A stretch of DNA of 64,000 bases, from the NCBI RefSeq assembly GCF_963576675.1, contig NC_088910.1, positions 62,446,531-62,510,530 on the forward strand. Reading direction: 5' to 3'. Under the pieces are notes generated by a model. That model was not told where the DNA came from. It did no database searches and worked only from the letters and a program-made list of their open reading frames with translations. Positions 46,141-57,076 of the stretch are shown here, piece after piece. Source of the DNA: Euphorbia lathyris. Lineage: Eukaryota; Streptophyta; Magnoliopsida; Malpighiales; Euphorbiaceae. The translations under genes and the position numbers were made by a program. Position 1 is the first letter of the stretch. Every line of letters begins with the position of its first letter.

Positions 46141-47059
46141 TAACATATGTTGATCACCCCTAAATTCTCATGAAAGAGAAACTGGATTTCTTTTCTAATG
46201 AACAATTCAAATGGAATAGAACTTGGCGGTTTTGTGGATACTCGGGTCAAGGTCAATAAGGCGGTTTCTAGCGCGTAGCCTTAGAACATCTTTGGAAGGG
46301 AGGTTGTGCTTATCATGGATCGTACTATATCTAATAGAGTACAATTTCTCCTTTTCAGATACATCGGGGTGTATACGGAGGAGTCCATTATGAGCGAATT
46401 CTATATTCAATTTAGATAATTCAGAAAAAATCATTAGAAAGATATTCTCCACGATGATCTAATCGAAGCACTATAATATTCTTTCTTGTTTGTTTTTCTT
46501 ACTTCATTCTTGAAGCATTTGAACTTTCTCAAAAGCTTCTGACTCATGATTCATCAAGTAGATGAATCAATATCTGGTATGATCATCTTATGAAGCTAAT
46601 GAAGTGATTGAACCTTTCTCTTGCTTGTGTTTGATGTATGACTACATACATTTGAATGTACTAGTCTTAGAGTGTCTGATACATATTCTCCTTTATTACT
46701 AAAGGGTGTCTTTGTCATCTTTCTATTAAACAAGACTTACATGTGCCCATTGATTCAAAATCAACCGAGTCTATAAGCCCATCTTGATGAAGCTCAGACA
46801 TGCGTTTCTTGCTTACATGGCCTAGGTGACTATCACAAGTAAGTTGAATTATCTATCCTTTAGTTTTAAAAGTAAAAGCACCATCATGACCCTTCTTCTA
46901 GAGAGAGTTTAAGTTCCTCTTCCAATTCCCTTCTTTACCATATTGGTGGCATTCCCTTCTTGCTTTTATTGACTTGGGTTTAATGAATTTGTTCTTCTTG
47001 GAATCTTTAGAATTGGGAAACTTCCCTTTCTCTCGTGAGATCCCTTAATAACAAGTGCT

Positions 47060-47300
47060 GACATCACTTTCTTAAGATTTGGGCTCAACTAACTTGAGCA
47101 TATTCAAGAGCTCTTCTAGAGAGGTCTCTGAGTTTATTCATCTGACAGTTCGAGATGAACTTATGAATAAATCTCTGGGAGGGATTGTAGAACTAAGTCG
47201 ACACTTAATTCATTATCCATCACATATCCAATACTAGAAAGTTTTGGTGATGTAGTCAATCATCTTGACACAAAGTGCCATAGCTGCAAGTATGATACAT
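47060..47300 (-). pseudogene. gag: Copia gag remnant
   Basis: The minus strand reads 'MIDYITKTF', then in other frames 'MDNELSVDLVLQSLPE' and 'LEELLNMLKL', in the order of copia Gag (UBN2). It is frame-shifted and stopped. Confidence 0.6.
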
Positions 47301-48635
47301 CCTGTACGTTCGTCATCTGATTGGTGCTTCTGGTAAACATCAATCTCCTTAACAGGAGCATATCATCAATAAGGACATTGGGTATTGGTGTATCTTTAAT
47401 ACATACCCAATCTTTTCGAACTTCAAAATAATTTTGATGATGGGTATCAGTGTACATACCCAATCATTTCGAATCTTCAAAACAATTTTGAGTTTGCCAA
47501 AATAGTTGGTGAATTTTTGAACTATTCAATTTGTTATCGGTAAAATATTACGTAGATCCATTTTAGATATGATGATTCAGAGTATTTATTTGAGAGTGAG
47601 ATAGAGTGACGGATGTTATTCATTTGCTTAATTCATTTACAATTTAAATACGTTGGTCTTTTATGTTTTTAAATTTCTCCCACTATTTTACCAAATTAAT
47701 AACCTTCAATATTAATTCAAAGAATTAATCAAATTCTTTAGTGGGCTAGGACCCTATCTAGCGAAGTTTCACCTTGAGTGACTCAACAAGCTAGCCACAT
47801 TCGATAGGTAGATTCATGTAATCAATCATATCTCAATATGACTCCTAGGTTATTGGGTTACTAACCGCATTAGTAACTAATATATCTATGATTATTAATC
47901 CCAATCATATTGCCTACTAGCTTTGAACAACATGAGTGACTCATCCAATTATTCTCGGCTAGTTTAAGTCGTAACCTTATATTCGTGAAAACGATTTTCG
48001 ATAATTCAGGTGTTACCATAAGACCCCGAGCTTGAGTCACTCAACAACCCAAAGGCCCCCAGTACTGTCGGCTGAATTATAATATTAGGGAGGCAACTAT
48101 TTTATAACTTGCTTATTGACTTAACTTTTATTGTGTGAGGGATTTTATTTTAAGTCTCATAATCTAACCTAGTCTTGATTTGCTTTAGCATACATCAGAC
48201 ACTCATTCAACATTGACAATTATGGACATATCTCTAAGTTTATTCCGTTGAGCCAGAAACGGAATAAAGGATCACCCTAAGGAAATACTAACTATTACAT
48301 ATTTCTCTTTGGGTCCTCCGTCTTTTCCTTGGCGCCTTGAATTACAACAATATTCAATTTCTAAGAAACTTCAATTTACTTGAAGGGATTGGATGAGAAG
48401 AGAAATACAATAGAGAGTAAGAGAAGGCAGGACTCGCATGTCCTATTTTTAAAATACCAAAAGACTGAATAACTATTATAGAGGGTCCAAATATGTCCAT
48501 AACTCCAAACATGCAAAGACTCAATTAAATAAATTTAATTGGTTGATTACATAAACCCTTTATGTAATATTTAAGTTAATCAAATTAATCCTTTAGATTA
48601 ATTACATTTTCAATTTAGTCCTTTAATTAACTTTA

Positions 48636-49669
48636 GGGTAAATTCCAAAAACAACCTCTGTGGTTTGATGTTGTTCCAAAAAAACTCATGTGGTTTGTTT
48701 TTACAAAAAAAAGGACTGTGGTTTACGCCGTTACCCGAAAAACGGAAAATGGCTTAACACCGTTATAAATGATGACGTGGCAAGGGGTAGAGTTGGAAAA
48801 AATTTTATTTTTTTTATTTTTCTTTTTCTTTTTTCTTTTTCTTTTTCTTTTTCTTTTTCTTCTTCTTCTTCTTCTTCTCTTCTTCTTCTTTTTTTTTTTA
48901 AATTTCTGAAATTTTATTTTTTTTAATTTTTCTTTTTCTTTTTCTTCTTTTCCTTCTTCTTCTTCTTCTTCTTCTTCTTCTTCTTCTTCTTCTTCTTCTT
49001 CTTCTTCTTCTTCTTCTTCTCCTCCATTCTTCTTCTTCTTCATCCCTCTTCTTCTTCCTTTATTTTTTTCTTTTTTTTTTTTAAAGTTTCGGAAATTTCC
49101 TGGAAATTTCCAGATTTCTTCGGAAATCTGAAAATTTCCAGATTTCCGTCAGAAATCTGGAAAATTTCCAGATTTTCAAAAAAATCTGGAATTTTCCCGA
49201 AATCTTGAAATTCCAGATTTTGAGAAAATTCCAGATTTCTTCGAGTAAGGGAATTTAAAAAAAGAATAGAAAAAAAGAAGAAGAAGAAGGAGGAAGAAGA
49301 AAAAGAAAGAAGAAAAAGGAAGAAGAAAGAAGAAGAAAGAGGAGAGAAGGAAGAAGGAGGAGGAGAGAATGAAGAAGAAGAAGAAGGAATAAGAAGAAGG
49401 GAGAAGGGAGAAGGAAGAAGATGAAGGATGAGAGAGAAGAAGAAGGAGGAGAGGAAGAAAAAGAAAAAGAAAAAGAAAAAAGAAAAATTAAAAAAAAAAT
49501 CGAATTTCCAACCTTACCCCTGTGCCACGTCAGCATTTTAACACCGTTAAGCCATTTTCCGTTTTTTGGTTAACAGCGCAAACCACAGTCCTTTTTTTTG
49601 TAAAAACAAACCACATGGGTTTTTTTTGGAACAACATCAAACCACAGGGATTGTTTTTGGAATTTACCC
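48636..49669. mobile_element. Mutator-type foldback with polypyrimidine and polypurine tracts
   Basis: The arms (about 150 bp) start GGGTAAATTCC and contain 'tgtggtttgatgttgttcca'. The perfect 9-bp duplication TTAACTTTA lies at 48627-48635 and 49670-49678. The core has a C/T-rich tract (about 48805-49080, including some 22 TTC units at 48955-49020), a middle with many 'tttccagattt' words, and an A/G-rich tract (about 49255-49500). Glu/Lys- or Leu/Phe-rich open frames here are repeat translations. Confidence 0.88.
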
Positions 49670-50170
49670 TTAACTTTACTATCTAATTAACCTTTAATTA
49701 ATTTTGTATCATCTATATTTTATCTTAATTAAGATATATCAAATATAAACTTAATTAGACACTTCAAAATATAACTATACAAAATATTAATTATTTGTGT
49801 TCAATTATTTTACCGAGATTATTTAACATGTTTAATTCAACCGTATCACATACAAATAATTAAACATCGTAAAATCAATTCCAGAACACAAAACTTTTAA
49901 GACGAGAGATTATACATCATTGTGTTTAATCATTTTACCAAAACCATTTAACGTGATTAACTAATATAGCAAGTATATTTATTAAGCACAAACGGTTCGC
50001 AAAAAGACATACCATTACCATATCCTTTTATTAATTATAACAATTAATAAGTTCATATGGGCTGATTCGTTGTTCCTAAATTTTAAAATAGGCAACTATC
50101 AAAATCAAGTGGATTAATTAATTCTATATATATTAATTTTAGTTTTCTGAAAAATACAAATATACACGTG

Positions 50171-50310
50171 ACGGGGACGAAAACCGGATTCGTCCCCGTT
50201 GCGGATCATATCCGCATCAGGTGGGAGGACTGCTGCCAAAAAGGCAGCAGTCCCGCCAACTCTTATTAGAAGAGTTGGCGTGTCCAACTCTTCCAATTGG
50301 AAGAGTTGGA
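50171..50310 (-). other. Run of five near-perfect hairpins in the copia leader
   Basis: Stems are 50171-50181/50189-50199 (11 bp), 50200-50206/50210-50216, 50227-50237/50243-50253 (11 bp, A5 loop), 50255-50264/50270-50279 (10 bp), and a perfect 28-base palindrome at 50283-50310 centred on 'aatt'. They stand about 420-560 bases downstream of the primer site in the element's RNA sense, where packaging and dimer signals of retroelements lie. The function is inferred. Confidence 0.7.
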
Positions 50311-50731
50311 ACACAACTCTTCTAATAAGAATTGGACACAGCAAATTGTTGTGTCCGATTTCTATTTTTTTTAATTAAAATCTTGTTTTTAAATTAAAAC
50401 CTTTTAATTAAAACTTTTATATATAAATCGTATCAAGCAATTTATAATTATATATAACCATTTTCAATATATATCCCTAATTAATCGGTTCTAACCGTTT
50501 CGTTTAAATCGTTTACAAAATCAAATTTACAAAGATTAATCTAATTAATTCTTTTAACGATTCAAACGGTTAAACCCTTAATCCACAAAACACGTATATC
50601 TTAATCTCATCTTAACTATTTATCTTTAGATTAATTAACCAAATCAAATTGATTAATTAACCTAATAATAAATCTATTCAATCTGATTGAAAACCCTTTT
50701 ATTTTCATATATGAAATAACAGCTTAACATA

Positions 50732-50744
50732 GGCTCTGATACCA
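50732..50744 (-). other. Copia primer binding site (initiator tRNA-Met)
   Basis: The minus strand reads TGGTATCAGAGCC, complementary to the 3' end of plant initiator tRNA-Met, one base from LTR B. Confidence 0.88.
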
Positions 50745-50745
50745 A

Positions 50746-52775
50746 TGAAGGAAAATAGACAAGCCTAGGCGCATCGGAATTATAAAATTTTATCTATTTT
50801 ATCTATTTCCCTTTTCCAAGATCTGTTAATTGTTATTTCATATAAAGAGGGATAGAACGAAATACCTTTATGACGATCTATCTACCGTTGCAAACGAAGT
50901 GCCCACAACTTCAAAAGAATAGAATCTGTCAACGAATCTGCCCCCTACCCGAACAGACCTTCCAGACCTCCGAATTAAAATCCCAACGGTGAAAACCAGG
51001 AAGAATATGTCTAGAAGCTCATGTCCAAAAATCGTGACGATACGATGGTTCAATCTCCGGGAATCCGCGAAAATGTGAACTGACCTGATGTAGGAGGAGC
51101 AAAACGAATTTCTCCTTTTATTTGTCTTTTCTTCTTTCATGAGAACAACAAAACAAACAACACAGAAAAGAATAACTAATCAGTAATCAACCTTAATAAT
51201 AGCAATCGCAATGATTGCCTCTAACAGAAATCGATACGAGATCAAAGTGAGAGTAAGAAAGATTGTAATTAGCCGAGACGGTTTCGGAACGGTTCCTCTT
51301 GCCTTCTTATTGTGTTGATCGAAAAATGTAGGCTAGGGAGTCTATTTATAGACTTCTCAAAACCCTAATCCTAGTTGTGTTAGGTAATTAATAATTAGAA
51401 TCTTATTCGGAATAGGATTACTAATTAGATAATTAAATAAACACTTTACTATTATCTAAATAATAACTAATTATATCTAGATAATTATTATTAATCAAAT
51501 TAATAATTAATTAATGTTAGGGATAATTAATTAGAGTTTCAATCACATAAAAACTTCTAATTAATATTATCAGATAATCCTTTAATTTAATTCATAACCA
51601 TAATCAAATTATAATTATTAATCAAATTAATTTATCCCTAATTAATCTACAAATTTCGGCCCATATATATAGCGTCTCACTAATTACATTTTCGTCCTCC
51701 GATTCCAAGTCCCATATGCGACCCATTAGGTTCTTTATTGCCACTAGCCGTATATATCCTTTGAAATTATTCATCACAATTAATTTCAACATATATATAA
51801 CGGAATACCGTCGCGAGCTGTTACTAGCAGAACCTATGATATTCCCCCAGAGCAATTAAGAAGTCAGGTTGATAACTGACGTTAACCTTTCTGTATTAGG
51901 TACAGTATAATACGATCCTTCATCAACTATATCCTGTCAGTCAATTCCTTATAACCATGGAACGTGTCAAGGTTACATATAACGAAGAGTCCGATTTTAC
52001 TTGTACAGGTTGAATTCACTCTGAAAGATAAGTTAAGTGAAATGTTCATTTCTACTCTTAACTCTATCACCTTGCAAGGATATCAGTCAATTCACCACAA
52101 GCGGCCATTTGGATATATCTCCCACTTATCGGGAGTGACGAATGCTCAATCTGACATTAACTATTCTGCAATTACTTTGTGTGATACCCAACCATTCTCT
52201 CACACACCCCAGGCTCTCACCTGTTGGATCGTGCTCACACAGAATCAAAGTATCAGACTCCATAATCCAGAATCACTAATTAACGAATGTTTGAGTCTGA
52301 GGATTAGTTATACCTACTAATACCAATGAGATGAACAGTTAACACATTAGATAAATCAATCCATTCTGTTATCTCAAGTCGGGTCCCAATCCTAATGAAC
52401 TCCTTCACCGGATCCATGTAACTGTCTAGATATCTGAATATCTAAAGCTTGTGAGATCAGCTTTCTGTCTCGACAGAAAACACTGTTACATGCAAGTCTC
52501 AACAGTAATATGCCAACCCCTATAACATATTACTTGACTTGGGTTTACTTTAAGTCTATTGGTCTATTATAAAGTACAGTCTCACTTCATGCTTGTATGA
52601 ACACTTTATAACTACTTAAATAAACTTAGGGTTACTTTCTTTATGAAAGATTTGTGCCTTTATATATAGTTACAGTTTAATGCTATATATCTGATTAAAC
52701 AAATGATTAAATAAATAATTTATTCATTAATATTTATATCCTAAAACAATTGTCTATAGGACATAAACCCCAACA
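50746..52775 (-). repeat. Copia LTR B (5' LTR)
   Basis: It matches LTR A over its length, with scattered differences up to about 52470 and none that I can see after that. The minus-strand TATA box CTATAAATAG lies near 51342-51351. The primer site follows one base beyond its minus-strand end. Confidence 0.88.
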
Positions 52776-53559
52776 TTCTCCCACTTGGACTAAAGCCAAT
52801 TGTTTCTAAAAACATTCCCATAAGCGTTCGTATGACGATCATGAACCTTTTGGGGTAAGGCATTCTTTTAAATGGATCTATAAGATTGTGCCTTGGTGAG
52901 CACTCTTTTAATTCTCACATCTACTCTTGTTGTTATCTCTCGGAAGAGATGGTAACGACTGAGGTAGTGTTTGGACGTATTATGAGACTACGGGCCCTTA
53001 GCAAGAGCAACAACCCTATTATTAATCTCATTAACAATGTTAGGTACCACGCCTAGTTCATTAATGAACTTGCATTCCAAACTTCATTTTAGCTGCTTCC
53101 GAAGCTGCTACATATATATATATATATACTCTGATTTAATTTACTGGCTCAGTCACGATTTCCTGCTCGGAACTATTCCAGCTAACCGTACCTCTTTCAG
53201 AATAAACTTGTATTCCGTAAGATCATCTTTATCTGTTTGATGACTTATATCTGAAAGTCTCCAACTTTCAAATTTCATCTCCATATACCCGGAACATATC
53301 TTCAGTCATTTTAAGTATTTAAGAATGTTCTTGACAACAATCCAGTGACCATCACTCGGATTGACCTATAATCGACTTTGTCATGCTTAAAGCAAAAGTG
53401 ATGTTAGGTCTAGTGCAAAACGCTTTGAGCACTTTGTCAACATGTTTAGACTAGGAGGGGTCAAGAAGTCTTCTCAATCTATCTCCATAGATCTTATTCC
53501 TTAAGATGTAAGCTGCTTCTCCTAAGTCTATTATGGAGAATTTTATCCGATAACCAAAA
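52776..53559 (-). repeat. Second copy of the copia internal 3' end
   Basis: It matches 44785-45568, and I find no difference on line-by-line comparison, including the TA run near 53110. Identity stops at 'gataaccaaaa', after which this copy meets unrelated sequence. Confidence 0.85.
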
Positions 53560-53599
53560 CTATATAGTTTCTATAAAACTAATTTTTTTCATAAATATT

Positions 53600-53775
53600 T
53601 TAATCGATCCTGCTCGCGAGCTTTCGTGCCGAGTTTTGTCCTGCTCAAACTCGGCTTGTTTACGAACCGAGTCAGTAAATCGTGCTCACGAGCGGCTCGT
53701 TTACAAATCGAGCCGAGTCGAGCCAAATTTTTATCGAGTCGACTACCGAGCCTCTCATGAGCGGCTCGGCTCATT
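53600..53775. mobile_element. Fragment of a GC-rich MITE
   Basis: Multiple inverted 'gagcggctcg' and 'gctcgtttac' words end at 'cggctcatttacagcccta', a common end of plant hAT-like MITEs. The left end is not recognisable. Confidence 0.5.
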
Positions 53776-53779
53776 TACA

Positions 53780-54100
53780 GCCCTAATTGTGGATATCGTA
53801 TTATTTGGGTTGCATCATACTCGGTCTCGTTGATACAACTGCTTAAAGGAGATCAAAATTTGACAAACTGGTTAGGGGTAATTGTTGGTGATATTCTTGA
53901 TGTTGCCCGGGACTTTAAAACTATTGAATTTGTGCATGAGAGGTGCCAAGCGAACATAGTAGCACATAATTTAGCTGCTTGGGCAAAGTCTCTTAATCAT
54001 CTGAAATTTTTTATTGAAGATTTTCCTGTTTATATTTCAAGTTGTATTCAGAATGATATTTCTTTTCTTGTTTCGTAATACAAGTTTGTTGTTGATAAAA
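53780..54100 (+). pseudogene. LINE RNase H end (right piece of the split LINE)
   Basis: It reads 'SVSLIQLLKGDQNLTNWLG', then 'FVHERCQANIVAHNLAAWAK', the C-terminal part of the RNase H domain found at the end of plant L1 ORF2, with a stop at 54076-54078 and a short A run near 54100. Together with 40705-41837 it forms one LINE split by the hAT and copia insertions, although part of the RNase H is missing between them. Confidence 0.7.
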
Positions 54101-54109
54101 AAATATCAA

Positions 54110-54600
54110 TTAAAATTGGTAGAAAAAATTATATTACACTATTAATTGTTTTAATCCAATTGAATAAATTATAAACATTTATTCGATTAATATTATATAT
54201 TAATAAATCTTTTTATTCAATTAACATTAATTCATTATGAATTGTATTATTATTAAAAATAGGTTAATTGATTAAAAGTAAAGAAAATAAAATATTATAT
54301 AACGTCTCGAACTCATTGAATAATGTGATTATAGTTAAAATTGATCTTATTTGTAAATGATAAGATTAAATTTACATTATTTTTACGTTAGGCCTAATCT
54401 TCACTTCACTTTAAAAGTTAGAGATAAATTTTACTATATTCCAATACTAAATTGGCACTTTATTTTAAAACTTAGGGTTAAATTTAAATTTATTCCTAAC
54501 ATTAAAGTTTAGAGTCAAGTAATTACAATTAAATTTTGGCTTAATAAATAATACAATTCATAATGAATTAATCCACAATTCACAATTCATCCACTTCTTC
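54110..54600. other. AT-rich spacer
   Basis: No gene is seen. Confidence 0.5.
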
Positions 54601-54639
54601 AGCTCTCTTCGTAGCATTTATTTTGGCTCACAGGTGTCG

Positions 54640-55551
54640 ATGATCTAGCGTGTTGCCGCTGTCACTTGCATCTGGTTAATCTGGCATTGCAGTAATGAAG
54701 CAATCTTTAAGGAAGTTTCTCTTTCTATTCAGCACTCGAAGCTCACCCTCTTTCGAATGATTCGAGAGTCCTATGCCACTTCTAAAGGTTTTTGCTCTTC
54801 ACAGAGAGATGATGTTATCTTATCCCGTCTTTTGGCTTCTCCTAGGCCGCCTCCGGCTCCCAACATTATTCCGGTCCATTGGCTTAAACCTCCTCCGGGA
54901 TGGGTTAAAGTCAATGTGCACGGCTCTGCTTTTGGCACTCCAAGCGAGGCAGGAGCGGGAGGTATTTTTCGCAACTATCGTGGATTTTCCAAAGGCTGTT
55001 TTGCTTTTTCTACCCCTCATTCTTTTGCTTACATGGCTAAATTGAGAGCCGCTATTTTTGCAATTAAACTTGCTTGGGAGAAAAATTGGCATCAGCTTTG
55101 GGTTGAGTCAGACTCAATGTACATTGTTAATCTGCTTAGACATCGTTCCATAGATGTTCCTTGGTGTATTCGTCAAGAATGGTTGCATTGTCTCAGTATT
55201 TGCTCTAGGATGAACATTTTTTATTCACACATCTTTAGGGAAGGAAATAGAGTTGCTGATGCACTGGCAAAGTTTGGAGTCTCTTCATCAGTGATCAATT
55301 GGTGGCCTTAAGCTTCTGCTTTTTGCCAAAGGTTTATCAATAATGACATTTGTAGTATTTCTTACTTGCGTTTTTCTTGACTTTCCTAAACTTTTCTCCT
55401 CCCCCTTCTTTTTGTTTGTTCTTTTTCCTCTTCTCTTGTTCAAACACTCATTTTTCGTTTATTAATATATTGCGGGTTTGTCAATTCTTGGGCCACGGAT
55501 GCTCACCCCGCCCAAGTTCTGTCTCATCCCAATTTCTATCAAAAAAAAATT
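54640..55551 (+). pseudogene. 5'-truncated LINE with RNase H domain
   Basis: The open part (54757-55311, 184 codons) reads 'PPPGWVKVNVHGSAFGTPSE', 'MAKLRAAIFAIKLAWEKNWH', 'WVESDSMYIVNLL' and 'HIFREGNRVADALAKFG', a complete RNase H (RVT_3-type) of plant L1 ORF2 with the D of VNVHG changed (usually VNTDG). Upstream pieces ('NEAIFKEVSLSIQHSKLTLF') belong to the same frame. The 3' UTR ends at an A run near 55543-55551. Confidence 0.78.
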
Positions 55552-55591
55552 ACAATTAAATTTTGACTTGAAATACCAAAAAATAACAAAA

Positions 55592-55663
55592 TGCCCTCAC
55601 GCAGGATTGAACTACGAACCTTCAGTTTACAAGACTGATGCTCTACCACTGTGCTATAAGGGC
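55592..55663 (-). tRNA. tRNA-Thr(UGU)
   Basis: The minus strand folds as a cloverleaf of 72 bases. The acceptor stem GCCCTTA pairs with TGAGGGC (one G-U), the anticodon stem TCAGT/ACTGA holds the loop CTTGTAA (anticodon UGU), and the T stem is CGTAG/CTGCG. The D stem GCAC/GAGC has one mismatch. Internal promoter boxes are near consensus. Pol III stop runs (TTTT, TTTTTT) follow at 55572-55591 on the plus-strand map. It is probably a nuclear gene, possibly weakened by the D-stem change. Confidence 0.75.
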
Positions 55664-57018
55664 TTCAATTACTTGGATCGTTTTAGGCTTTATTAAACAA
55701 AGCTTAATGAGTGTATTGCATACGCTTATATGCATAGAAGCATGACGTAGAAATAAGTAATATGCATGTTAAACCAAAGTCAGATTGTGTGTAGAAATGA
55801 ATTTAATCATTTTTGTTTTAGGTCAAAAGCAATTAACAGAAACTCTCTTTTCACTGTAACATCACCGAAATATAAATGAACAGTTCCAACAAATTAGCTT
55901 ACCGTATAACTTTATTCATCGAATTGTATACCAAGGAGCGTATACAATTATAAAGTTTCTGATTAGATTTATACTGTTTTTAATTTGCACAAGTCACTTA
56001 CTATAAAAAGAATGTTTTGACCTAAATCATCAATTATGTTTGGTTTTAAATTTATTCAAGAGTAAGAAGATAATACTGATATTATAAATGTTTTACCACA
56101 TACATACGTAACGTAAGGTAAGTATTAATAGTATTATTTTACGGTGTGCATTATATAATATTAGATATAGAAGAAGAAAAAAGCACATAATTTATTCGTT
56201 TGTCTGGTAATATAAAAGCAGAATTGAATGAGATGCAATATATGTAAGCATGCACATCTATATCCAATAATAATAATATATTGCAGTTGCAGACAAGAAT
56301 GATGAATTTTGGTGACAATAATAAATGTTGGAATGAACGTATCATATGAATTGAAAATAACAAGTAAGTAGCTTTAGCATTTATATTCAAAAATGGAAAA
56401 ATGACAAAGCCATCATCTAAAAATAGAAAGAAATGAAAGGTATATCATCTTATCTATTCAAGAACCATCTTTTACTTGTACAACTACATAACCCCCGTGG
56501 GTAATGTAATGTAATGTAATGCCTTCTCACCTTCAATTATTGTTTCTCTTATTTCATTTCATCTTTTTCATAACTTAAATCTTATGTATAGGCCCCCCAC
56601 CATCTATATCTCCATTCAAATTTCTTATATCGTTTTATCCTAAGAAAGAAAATAAGAGTAAAGAAATTTTTTGTATTTTTATTTTTTATTAAATAAAGTA
56701 TTATATAAATATAATTAATATATGAATAATAATATAAAATATTTAGGATAGAAAAACATATATATTTTAATATTATTTACATTAATGTCCTTAAAAAATA
56801 ACATTTATAATAAAATATGTTAAAATAAAATAAAATTAATATTCTTAAAAATAAATTTAATAGTTTAGGGGTTTTTTATTTTTTTTTACTATTTAATATT
56901 TTTTAAATTAAAAAAATTGACATAAAATTTAAGGACCAATTTTTTTTAAAAGCCGTCTAGAACCGCCTAGGAGACTACAAATCGGTTAACCGATTTATGC
57001 CGTCTAGTGGAAATCAGG
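55664..57018. other. No recognisable gene
   Basis: AT-rich intergenic DNA with four 'taatg' units at about 56502-56522. Nothing else was recognised. Confidence 0.5.
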
Positions 57019-57076
57019 ACGGTGTTCTAAAAATCCCCGCCTAGACAGTTGCTTTGGCCGATTTTTAGAACACTGT
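57019..57076. repeat. Short hairpin with hAT-like ends
   Basis: 'cggtgttctaaaaatc' and its complement 'gatttttagaacactg' stand 24 bases apart. This end sequence is common in hAT-like MITEs. The neighbouring 56955-57005 stretch has related 'cgtctag' and 'ccgcctag' words. Confidence 0.55.

Larger units (their letters stand above)
42764..53559 (-). mobile_element. Ty1/copia element complex, LTR-internal-LTR-partial internal
   Basis: On the minus strand the order is partial internal (53559-52776), 5' LTR (52775-50746), primer site, decayed gag and pol, polypurine tract, 3' LTR (44784-42764). The primer site TGGTATCAGAGCC is that of initiator tRNA-Met, usual for copia. The extra internal segment next to the 5' LTR is a second copy of 44785-45568, so the array arose by recombination between related elements. 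It lies in the LINE (after 'gtgtgttga'). Much of 47464-48626 and 49679-50170 shows no readable protein. Confidence 0.85.

Noticed and set aside
48690..49536. Leu/Phe/Ser- and Glu/Lys-rich open frames
   Set aside because: They come from the polypyrimidine and polypurine tracts of a Mutator-type element.
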